From NCBI RefSeq assembly GCF_963678635.1, contig NC_087063.1, positions 61,605,850 through 61,669,849 on the forward strand: a stretch of DNA of 64,000 bases, in the 5' to 3' direction. Below the pieces are notes generated by a model that searched no databases, was not told where the DNA came from, and saw nothing but the letters and a program-made list of their open reading frames with translations. Positions 1 through 9,500 of the stretch are shown here, piece by piece. Position 1 is the stretch's first letter. Each line of letters begins with the position of its first letter. This DNA comes from Symsagittifera roscoffensis (taxonomy: Eukaryota > Xenacoelomorpha > Acoela > Convolutidae). Both the position numbers and the translations under genes were made by a program.

Positions 1-583
1 TAAAGGCATGCCGTGGTAGATATGCCGTCGAGGATAACTATGGAGAAGTGTTTAGCGTAACACGGTCGAGTCCGCCCAGGTTTTATTTTATGACTTGGAA
101 TGAAGAACTTGAACTGTTCATACTATTTGTTGTCATGACTGTTTTCTTACGACTGTTTGTTGTTATTTGATCTCTTTAAATTAACCGTAATTTGCCGTAT
201 TCTTTCTACTGTATGCAGTATGTGTTATGGTCTGAAAAATATGCCGGCCCGTCAAAGTTGCTCATAAAAAGTAAACTATCTATTTGGTGTAATTTACTCA
301 TAGAAAGTAAATTATCCATTAGGAAAAACTAATTTGATTAAATCCGTTTTAGATTAAAAGATTAACAAAACTTGAACCACTACAGCTAAAATAAGTGGTT
401 AATTGCTAAAACAAAAATATGTTTCCGACAATTTTGCCTTATCAAACTATATTTGAAAACACCTTAATTAATGAAAACACCTTAACCGTATTTGAAATAA
501 CCTGATTAATTTAAATGCGAGTATACTTCATAAGTTTGTTCAAATTGTTCCTTTTGCAGGAATTGAGACTGATGGCAGTAATT
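1..583. other. AT-rich non-coding stretch
   Basis: No coding or RNA gene is visible. A short direct duplication (ctcataaaaagtaaactat near 261 and a close copy near 297) and a repeated 'acaccttaa' motif near 460-485 are the only structure seen. Confidence 0.5.
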
Positions 584-739
584 AGGATCGAAGTTGGGTT
601 ACAGGAATCGGGATCGAAGTTTGGTTACAAGAATCGGGATCGAAGCTTGGTTACAGGAATCGGGATCGAAATTGGGTTACAGGAATTGGGATTGAAATTG
701 GGTTACAGGAATTGGGATCGAAGTTGGTGACGAAGTTGG
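584..739. repeat. 26-bp tandem minisatellite, five copies plus a partial one
   Basis: Units starting GGATCGAAG and continuing TTGGGTTACAGGAAT begin at 584, 610, 636, 662, 688 and 714, so the period is exactly 26 bp. Copies differ at a few positions, mostly C/T. The period is not a multiple of three and therefore shifts frame in every unit. The open frame running through it (515-730) is a by-product of the repeat, not a gene. Confidence 0.9.
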
Positions 740-887
740 TCAGATCAAGTTGAGATCGAATTGAGACTGGTAGACGTCATGTATTGTTGGTGAACCGCTG
801 TTGGTGAACACCTATAGTAAATAAAAGATATAAATTAAAACGTTACCACATATAAACATATATGTAAATGGAATCCGCTAACAAAAT

Positions 888-967
888 GCGGATTCTACTC
901 ACAATTTGCGGATTCCAATTACAATTTGTGGATTCCATTTACAATTTGCGGATTCCACTTACAGTTT
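888..967. repeat. 20-bp tandem repeat, four copies
   Basis: Units of the form GCGGATTCCA-NTTACAATTT start at 888, 908, 928 and 948. Scattered GGATTCC half-units continue to about 1070, and an inverted GGAATCCGC precedes the array at 870-878. It lies about 150 bp after the 26-bp array and has an unrelated unit. No coding potential is evident. Confidence 0.85.
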
Positions 968-1261
968 CGGATTCCGCAACAGCTCAATTTAACGAGACAA
1001 ATGTTTTATCATTTGTTTGTGGATTCCACAAACTGTTCTGGATTCCACAAATACTGTTGCGGATTCCGCAATTTGGCATATTTTTGGAGCGATTTTGAGC
1101 GGCACAATAATTTACGTATTTGTTTGTAGAAACCAAAACAGCATAGAAGATCAAAGAAAAGTAGCATTGTTGCGGATAACGCGACAAAATTGATTTTGGC
1201 CTGTTGCGAAATCCGCTTACAATGCAGAGAATGCACAGTTTGGCCTCGTAATGACGGTCCC

Positions 1262-1522
1262 TAATTTTTTTCTTTGGTACCTTTGTCGCCAATATATCAA
1301 TATATACTAATTTTGAGGGGGGAGCATGCGCTTTATTAACGCAATTTTTTTGTCAAAGTTTTCCAAAAAGTGTCTAAGAACGACTTTTTTGGCCTGTTTT
1401 TCCAAAGTTTTTAGAAGAGCTCGGAAAATCAATTCGGTCGACCTGAAAAATAAAGGTCGACAAAATTTGTTTTTGAAAATCCGCCCCCTCCCCCCTCTAG
1501 AAAATCCTAGATCTGCCTCTGG
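1262..1522 (-). mobile_element. hAT-like MITE, copy 1
   Basis: Read on the minus strand it starts CCAGAGGCAGATCTAGGATT and passes through a G-rich tract, a GGTCGACCT segment, a run resembling TTTTTGGAAAACTTTG and a C-rich segment, ending near the shared 'tatatatacta' tract. The same order of blocks occurs at 1990-2350, 22265-22646, 26640-26842, 47515-47800 and 62130-62530. The CAGGGGCGGAT-type end is typical of hAT MITEs. No transposase is encoded. Confidence 0.6.
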
Positions 1523-1989
1523 TCTCTCTGAAGTTTGAGAACATTTGATTCTATTTGATTTAATAAAATTATAAAGTTGCTTTTTTTTTCTAAACACCAA
1601 AAATACTAGATTTGATTAAAAGCAATTATAATCGTTTTTTTATCAATTTTTGTCTGCTCTGAATTATAATCCATTTAAATTCAATTATCATCCATTATTA
1701 TTGAAAAAGTTTTATCGCTTTATATACTTTTGAGCTCATTTCGTTATTGCGCTAAAAAGTTAGTCTCCTTTTGGTGATATAGTTTTTTTGTAGAAGCATT
1801 TAGGTTTTTTCATTTTTTGATCATTTTTTTTTAAATTGGATCCTCGAAACAATGAGATTTTAGAAGTTGGTGAAAACTAGTTTAAACGTGACAACAAACA
1901 TTGTATTTGCTGATTTTAATTTGGTTGAGTCAACGCCTGTCCAGAATACCGGCGTTCAATGGAACTGAGGGCAGAAGAAGGTAAGTATT
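1523..1989. other. AT-rich spacer
   Basis: Nothing gene-like was found. 'ttataatccattt' motifs at about 1660-1700 resemble the arms of the foldback at 5138-5442, so this may be a worn fragment of that family. Confidence 0.4.
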
Positions 1990-2350
1990 CAGGGGCGGAT
2001 CCAGGATTTTCTCGACGGGGGGGGGGGGGGGGGGGTATGGTCGATTGGATTTCCAAAAAATTTCGAAAACTTTGACGACCTTTTTTTAGGTCGACCAGGG
2101 ATTTTTTAAAACAATAAAACAGGTCAAAAAAGCCATTTTTGGGCACTTTTTGGAAAATGTTGAATAAAAAATTGGTTTTTTTGGCGCGCGTTCCTCCGTC
2201 AAAGTACAAAGTAAGTCAAAATTGGCGCCAAAGGCGCCTTTAGAAAATTTTTAGGGTCCGTCAAAATGGATATCTCAAAATAATAGAAAGGGGGGACCCT
2301 TTGGGTAGACAGGGGGTTGAATTCCTGAGGGGGGGGGCGTCAGCTTCCTT
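1990..2350 (+). mobile_element. hAT-like MITE, copy 2
   Basis: It starts CAGGGGCGGATCCAGGATTT, then a run of about 18 G, a GGTCGACC segment, a block of T/A runs, 'ggcgccaaaggcgcc', and finally GGACCCTTTGGGTAGACAGG followed by another G run. This is one of the most complete 5' ends of the family. The right-hand inverted end is not clear, so the boundary is approximate. Confidence 0.65.
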
Positions 2351-3892
2351 ACTTTTATTTGGGTACTCACTCTACTTATTTTATCCCTGGGATGAGACCT
2401 TTACCCGCGGTGGTTTAATGGTGTTCGACCTTCTCGGATTTTTGTTTTCAGTTTGAACGTTTGTCGTAAAAGCGCGGCTGGCCCGGAGAGTGGCGTGGTG
2501 GCGCGGCAGCTGTTCTCCTGGAGCGCCTAGTCAGCTTCAAGTGTGTATGCTCTTCACTTCCTTAGGCTTGCTTAATTTTTTTTGATCAACCCATAAAAAC
2601 TTTTGGTTAGCTTGTGGTTAAAAATTAGGGCTTCTTGTTCGTTGTGCTCGTGTAACTTCGGTTTAGCTGCAGGGTCAGGCAAACTGCGCATTTGCTCCCG
2701 CACAGCGTGTATTCTGTTGTGATGTGTGTTTTGATGTGTTTGAACTTTTGTTTTGCTTTTGAGACCATCAGAACATTTCGCTATTGTGCGGCTGACACCC
2801 AGATTGACATGTTTCGCCTGGCAGCTGTTCTCTTAAAGTGCTTCCCAAACAGTTGGAGTTCACACGAGTAAAAAAAACGAAGAAAAAAGACAGTGTTCGA
2901 GTGAAAAAAATTCATTGTTTTTTTTCTTTTTTCGTGCTCAAAATCTGATTTACGTTAGTTACTGATATTAAATTGTTGCATATTTTCTTAATTTATGTTT
3001 CTGGATGCGTTATTAAAACGGCGCTTAGTAATACACTAAAATTTAATTTTTTTATTTGTAGTTGATTTTGTACTAATTTTTTGTATATTTTTTCAGATTT
3101 ATATTTTTCCTGGGTTTCTGAGAAGATCTTTATGCTGGCTTCTAAAGGTTCCCACTTTTTTAATTCTAAGCAATTTAACCTCATACAATTTTACTCCTTT
3201 TTGTTTGTTGCCTTAACAATTTAAAACCACTACATTTTAAAACTTCTATAAATTAACAACGTTTTAATTCAAATTGAAAAAAGAACTTAATTCGAAGGAG
3301 ACTTTGGTAAACATCAAAGAAAAAAGCAACAAAAACAAGGCCATTCAAAGCTAGATAATTTTGCGCCATTTAATTCGCCTAAGTTTTGAATACAAATGAC
3401 CATGCCGATAATTTGGATTATTAAAATAATTCGTACCAAAAATGAGCAACCTTTCAGCAAACTTCATGGGCCCGCGATTAATTAATTGTTCTTTGACGAA
3501 AATTGCCCTAATTTACAGACATTTTCAGCCGGTAAAGAAGTTTTTAAAAAAGTATTACCAATGCCAAAAAGCTGCAAACTATTCATTTTCAGACTCATTT
3601 TAGAACTGAAGCTTATAACACGGTTGCTCTTCAGCTCTTTTGATTTGTTGGCTGAAAAATTTGCCAGGCCTCAGTCCCAACCTAAAATTTCAAAAATAAG
3701 GGCGATTGTCCTGGATTTCAATAGCTAGTACACGCGTTAGGTTCTTGCGTTTAGTCACGTTTTTGCGGGAGTCTGCAAGGAAACGTCTTTTCAAAAAAGC
3801 TGAACAAAAGTTTACGTAGGATTTTATTGATACGAAGGAATAAACAAAAACAAGACAATCAGTTATGCTCCTAAACGTAAACATAATTATGT
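2351..3892. other. intergenic stretch without a recognised gene
   Basis: The segment is T-rich and A-rich. GC-richer patches at 2440-2545 and 2770-2850 share GGCAGCTGTTCTC and a loosely similar flank, suggesting an old duplication. Open frames here are short and have no splice support. Confidence 0.4.
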
Positions 3893-4130
3893 TTTTTACT
3901 CTTTGTTTTAATTCACAGTACTTTTTCTTTTTTTGGGCATTTAAGCCCACTCGATGCATCGAAAAAGTTTAGTTTTTGTGTAGAGGCGTTTTTTGCAGGC
4001 TGTCCGATAATTTCCACATATTTGGGTGGTTTCCGTTGAAATAGAATTGGCTGCCAAAATGCCATCCTTCCACAGCTTTTGTTGTTCTAGTAATCCCACT
4101 CACGGCCGCATATCGCTGGTTCCAAAGGAA
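3893..4130 (-). pseudogene. MULE-type transposase C-terminal remnant
   Basis: Minus-strand translation from about 4130 reads TRTTKAVEGWHFGSQF, then HPNMWKLSDSLQK, and after a stop QKKKKYCELKQRVKNI. This matches the usual end of animal Mutator-like transposases: a TNNxxEGWH motif, then HPxxWKxxxxLQ, then a K-rich KKYxxLxxRxKNI helix (established family pattern, recognised by eye). The catalytic core is not visible upstream, and stops and frame changes break the segment, so it is a dead fragment. No terminal inverted repeats were identified. Confidence 0.55.
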
Positions 4131-4233
4131 GGGTGGGAATCAAATTTCACGGTTTGGCACCACGTTTTTATAAGGAGTAGAAGATCTCAAAATTTTGCGC
4201 AAAGAGGATGGGTCGCATAATTGCATCTAGCTG

Positions 4234-4440
4234 CTAACGTGTGCGTGTAGCCATTCGAATCAGTTTGTCTCTAGTTGGAAGGACAAACTGCACGGCCAAA
4301 TCATTTGTTACTGGCAAAACCGCACTGGAATTTGCAACAGTCGGAGTAAATCTCTCGCCGAGATCTTTTAATAGCTTGATGATATTTCGGGCATCCCATT
4401 TTCCCGCTGAAATTTCAGCAAATCCAGATTTCGGTAAACT
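4234..4440 (-). pseudogene. coding-like island, unidentified
   Basis: The minus strand is open for about 65 codons ending at a TAG (4236-4234). It reads like real protein, including AGKWDARNIIKLLKDLGERF and LPVTNDLAVQFVLPTRDKL. It is richer in G+C than its flanks. It lies just upstream of the MULE remnant on the same strand and could be another part of that transposon or an exon of an unknown gene. I do not recognise the family. The plus strand is also open here, so strand choice rests on amino-acid character only. Confidence 0.3.
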
Positions 4441-5137
4441 TATTTTTTCGCTTAAAAAAAGTTCGTGTTAAGAATTGGCCCGTTTTCAGATGAGACTGTG
4501 AATTCGAAAGAAGACTCGATCCTAATTTATTTTTGGGGTTTGTTTATTACTTGAGTAGATCATAAAATGACTGACCGAAATTTATATCTGTCTGAGTTAT
4601 TACGTCAAATTGCGTTATGAATTAGCACAAGCATGTTTTTTTAGTAATCACACTGGTTTAGTGAATCACCTTATTGAAAATACCTTATTAGAACTTTTCG
4701 ATAAGAGTCTTGAATAACTTGGGAAGTGTCATTTAGGCGTGTATAACTGAGATAAACCAAAGGGTTCTATGTGATGCATGCATTAATTGCCGGTTTAACT
4801 TTAGTGTGATAACATTTAAGATAAGGAGTTCATACAGCATTTATTTTATATTGGTGTAAGTTATAAAATATGAGTTAGATTGTTGTGGACTTTGTATAGC
4901 TAGTACTGCAATGGCTAGGTATTAAAATGTGCGGTTTCAAATTGGTAGGAAACAAATTGTAGGACACCAGTCTAGATGGATTGCAATTTGATTTGTTTTT
5001 TTTTTTCAAATAAATTTTGAATATAAAGTACATTTCGAAATCTAGTAAGATTTTTATAATCTGTTATATCTATTTACCATTTATTTCCTATTTTGTTCCG
5101 CGAGAGATAATAATCCATTTTGATTCTTTTTAATGGA
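4441..5137. other. AT-rich spacer
   Basis: No gene seen. Ordinary AT-rich sequence precedes the foldback. Confidence 0.4.
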
Positions 5138-5442
5138 TTTTAATTTGTTTGAAATTTGAAAAAATGGATTCCAATGGATACGAAATCCAATAAAAGTTTC
5201 GAAAAAGTAATTATAATCCATTTAATGAAAGTTATTTTGTCAATGCAATCTTTTGTTAGTGTATTTGATCCCCTGCCCTCGCACGCTACCACTGCCATAG
5301 CAGGGGATCGAATAAACATAAAAAGGATTTAATAGATAAAATAAGTTCCACTAAATGGATTATATTTAAATTTTCGAAACTTTCAGTGGATTTTATATCG
5401 ATTGGAATCTATTTTTTCAAGTTCCAAATAGATAAAAATTTC
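5138..5442. repeat. foldback (long inverted repeat) with a GC-rich centre
   Basis: The left arm (5138-5276) and right arm (5300-5442) are inverted copies along most of their length. Matching blocks include GAAAAAATGGATTCCAATGG against its partner near 5400-5420, AAAGTTTCGAAAA, and ATAATCCATTTA. The innermost stem is perfect: GATCCCCTGC (5267-5276) with GCAGGGGATC (5300-5309), around a 23-base loop. It resembles a palindromic MITE. On the minus strand the centre carries TGGCAGTGGTAGCG, similar to a tRNA A-box. Confidence 0.75.
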
Positions 5443-6063
5443 TACCACAGCTTGACCGATTTCGGTTGCAATCGTGGTACCACGTGAAAATTCTAGACGC
5501 AATCAAACTTCTCTGAGTCGCAGAAAAAGCTTCGTTCAGCAAAATAACTAAATCTGGAATACGGGTAAATATTAAAAATTGACTCTGCTTAGCCAGGCTG
5601 ATTAGCTCTCATAGATGCTTTGCAAAGTGAAGAAACCACAACGGAATTTGATAGCTTTTTGGAACTGCTGAGTACGCAATTCTGGTGGACTTGAGAAAGT
5701 TTTGAATTTTTGCTTGAAAAAACGGCTCATTTAGAAATTCTTGAAGATCGATCCGCCTCTGTTTCAAGCATCAGTTCACTGTAGATCACGTTTCGTATCA
5801 GATAACAAGCATCAAAAATTTTACAACACGGTTGACGTTATACTGATCCCATTGCTGCTTTGTTTTTTTCTTTTCGATCCTTTTGCGTCCCATTTCTGCA
5901 AAGGCTTGGCTGTTCAGGTGCTAAAATATGGCGAATAACTTTTCGGGGCTAACCGAAATTTTTCTTTGTTGCGAATTTTGAAAACTTTAGACTGGAAACG
6001 TGCTCTTAAACGTTTGAACAATGCTTCGACAAATGACTGAATTATCACAAAAATTTGATGAAA
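5443..6063. other. downstream flank of the minus-strand gene; weak coding-like patches
   Basis: On the minus strand about 40 codons near 5815-5930 (including AEMGRKRIEKKKTKQQWDQY) and 22 codons near 5725-5790 read like protein fragments in different frames with stops between. They may be transposon debris or undetected exons. I could not join them by splice sites. Confidence 0.25.
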
Positions 6064-6069
6064 TTTATT
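6064..6069 (-). promoter_or_regulatory. polyadenylation signal AATAAA
   Basis: The minus strand reads AATAAA here, 138 bases past the TAG stop of the six-exon gene. It is the first such hexamer in a sensible place. In AT-rich DNA the motif occurs by chance, so support comes from position. Confidence 0.5.
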
Positions 6070-6206
6070 AGAAAACAAGCACACACCCAGCTCGCAAAGA
6101 GTATAATCATTTTTAAAGCATCAACTAGCCTGGATCGACTAATATTTTCCTATTAACAGTTCACAGTCACAGACTTGATGGCTTTGGCTTGTCTATGAAT
6201 AAGCAT

Positions 6207-6563
6207 CTAAGTTGTGAAGTAGTGTCTCATTGGACTGAAAGACTGCGTTTTATCTTTCTCGAAAATGCTCTGAGTGACGTAGAGATCTTTCAGTATCTGC
6301 TGGTGGGTTGTTGTAGGTCTTCTCGGAAACAACTGGTCCGCTCGTCCAGCCGCATCCACATACGACTGCTTGGTATTACTCATTCCAATGTGTTTTGTTT
6401 TAACTGATCTCGGGGTTGTCAGTTGTCTTGGTTTGGGCATAGACTTCTGCATGTTCTGTACGGCGTGTACTATTCCGCAGTAGCTACCGTCTCTGTTGAA
6501 CACAGTGACCGTGTCTGCAGTTTGAGAGGCAGTTATCGGAAGGTTTATCGACGTCTGATTTGG
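6207..6563 (-). CDS. unknown gene, terminal exon
   Basis: Acceptor CATGCTTTGCAG/CCAAAT; 118 codons then TAG (6209-6207). It encodes [20 protein letters not shown], a basic TP-containing part ([14 protein letters not shown]) and a C-terminal stretch containing [20 protein letters not shown] that could form a helix. A polyadenylation hexamer lies 138 bases beyond the stop. This is the last exon because the frame closes without a suitable donor. Confidence 0.7.
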   Translation of the reverse strand, partial: PNQTSINLPITASQTADTVTVFNRDGSYCGIVHAVQNMQKSMPKPRQLTTPRSVKTKHIGMSNTKQSYVDAAGRADQLFPRRPTTTHQQILKDLYVTQSIFEKDKTQSFSPMRHYFTT

Positions 6564-9500
6564 CTGCAAAGCATGAATTCACCTTATATGGCTTACGTTC
6601 ATCCTTCATGGTAGATTACCATATTTACATTTATGTCGGATCATTCTAAAATTTGCTGTTCTATTCTGAATTTGATGATGGGTGTGGAGCCAAAGGTACT
6701 ATTTTTGATGGTTCTTTTCCCAAAAAGTTTTAAAAAATGAATTTTGGCATATATTCACGAAAAGTTATCGAGTTGTTTGTTAAAACTAATTGTTAAAATG
6801 AGCAAAAAAAAACGAATTGTTTCAACGTGCAAACTTGTAATTTCAAGAACCTACAGGTGTATAAAAGTTCACTAGACATGCTAAGTTTTTTCATAGTAAA
6901 AATTACCCTAAGAGGCGTTGTCTGCGTAGACGCAGTAGCAGACTTCAAATTCTTTCTGGGTAGCTGATTTCTGTTCTCTTTATGGTCCGCATCGAGTGTC
7001 GGAAGAAAAGCAGACTTGGATCTATGCTCTGAAATCTGATTGGCTGTTATTACTCTGCTCCTCAGTCGTGGACTCATCTTGGTGCTCGGTCTGACTTGCG
7101 GTTCGTGAACCGGCGCTTCTCTCAGTTGCCGCACAGGGAAATCGAGACCGGTGTCCGGATCCAGAACAGCAGGGTCGGCAAAATTCACCGCCCAGTTCGA
7201 TTTCAGAGTCGGATCTGATAAAAAAAAGGTATAAAATGTTTCGCGCATTCGTAACAAAATATTCGCGAAGAATAGGGTAGAGAGGTGAATTTTCCATAGA
7301 AAATTACCAATGTGACTCTGCCCTAGTTAAGGTCTAAATGCAAATTCTAACAGCCAAATCAAAACTTTGCATCAAAAAATGCGTCAAGTTTTTGCACTGA
7401 AATTTTATTTAATGCCAAAATTTACCAAGTAATGACCATTTATCCTCAAGGGGAACAACAAATACACGAACAATATTAGGTAACAACTAACATTTTAAGT
7501 CATTAATCCTTTAGGCGGTTGTTAGAAGAACCGCAAGGCAATTATATTTTTGCAAGTCTGTACTCGAATTGAACTATAGAGACATGCTCGTTTTACCGTC
7601 TGCCGCGTTTAGCATCTGCGGAAGCACACTCTTATACTGGGGCTCCACTGATTTGGAGCTGACAGTTCCCCTGGTGCACATGTGTAATCTTCCCGTGTTG
7701 CCAACTGAACACACAGGCCCAACCAGTTTCAATCTCTGAAATAGACAGTCTCTGATTGGTCGAATTCTCTAGAGGAACGTGAATCGTGAATGTCCCAATA
7801 CAGAGACCAGCCTACTAACGAAAAAAAAAAGATAACCAGCCAACTAAGGATAAAGGTTTCTGTATTTCTCGAGGTCTGATACTTTACTTGTGGATGCAAA
7901 AAACTCCAGTCAATCCAGAGACTAAAAAATCATGAATGCAACATATTATAAAGGCAAAGCTAAAAAGAACAAATACTTCATCATCTTATAAGAATTTAAT
8001 AAACGCAAGGAAGTTTTGCTCATATTTTTATATGTGCTACAAAAATTGAAATGGTCACTGAAACAATTTCAATGGCGAATTGATTTAGCCTTCATAAATA
8101 ATGCAACCTAGAATCATAATCAATACCAATTAAGTAAACTATGTGAGAAGGAGGTAGGGTAAAACTAACAACAACAAATTGATCAGATTTTTTTACTCCT
8201 GTCCCTACCTTATTCAACCTTAAGTTCGGAACTGCGGCCGACATCCAAAGACTACTGGTCGGATCCACAGACGCCGCCTCTTTCTGTCGCGGGTTGGGTC
8301 GCTCATAGCTCAGTGTAAATGACCTTTTCTTGGGGTCATACATGGCCTTTCTGGACCAGTAGAAGACACTGTCTGCAGATGCTATGGCTTCTTCCCAGTT
8401 CAGTTTTTGATTCATGGACACGGGTTTTTGGCTGGGAGCTACAACAGTTTGAAAATGTAACATGGAGTTCCGGTTGCTATGTAAGTAGCACAAAAGTTTC
8501 GACACCCCACTGATTTAAGAAAAGAAATTCAAACATTTAGAAAAAATTTAAAAACCGATCTAAAAAACTAAAAAATTTTTGAAAGTTTTGTTCATTTTTT
8601 TTGTCCAGAATTTTGTGTTTTTTTGCTAAAAGGACATTTTACTTAGATGATAAATGCATATTTTTTATCGACACCACTACCAAAAAATTTCAAAAGAATT
8701 TTTATTAGAATTTTTACAGGGCTTTATTATGTTATTACACTTAAACATCAGCGAGCTTTCTTTGTTGGCAGAGGGTCAATTTTGCATCGCTCATATGGTG
8801 GAAATGCTCCGCAATAACATTTGTGTCTTACTTTCATGGTCGAAGTCTGTTTGTTGATCTGAATCGTGAATCGTTTTCATCTGTTGCTGTGCCTCTTTGC
8901 TGTGTCCTCCCTTCAGCATTCTCTGAATCGGAATAGTAGTCTTAAACTGATCCGTGTTCTGCCTTGCGATCTCTTTTTTGCCCTTCGAATTTTTGACGTA
9001 GGATGAATTCGAAATTGATAGTGCGTTTGAGTCACTCGTCGCGATATTTCTTGACCCAATTGTTTGCTTACTGTTTGATGTGTTGCTCCGTTTCCTTATC
9101 GCCAGCGCGCTTCCACGGAGCGGTGACTGGCTACGAGTTTTCGGTTTAAAATTTTGCAATGTTAGGAAGTCTGTCTTTTCATTTCCTAAAGCTTCATTTT
9201 GGTCGCTGATGCTGGTTTGAGACGCAAATTGAGACGTGGCGTCTGGAATTTGGACTGTATTTGGTATCCCGGTTGCTCTTTGATTGGAGACTTGAATAGG
9301 ACTATTTATGTAATATTCGTTAAACTTGGCCTCAGGCTAAAGCAGATAAAAGCTCAAGTTAATCAATTTTTAATGTCTTTAGCTTGTTTTTTTTCTTCAG
9401 TTTTTTATAGAGTCAGTGTATTGCTGTTTTCACAAGCGAAAGCATTTTATCAGCAACTTTTTGATACCTTATGCTACAAAAAATAGCACAAAACGTGCAG

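Noticed and set aside
515-730. 71-codon frame over the 26-bp tandem array
   Set aside because: Repeat artefact; the unit shifts frame each time and the protein has no sensible features.
2440-2850. Two GC-richer patches sharing GGCAGCTGTTCTC
   Set aside because: Similarity is short and the flanks diverge; noted only as a possible old duplication.
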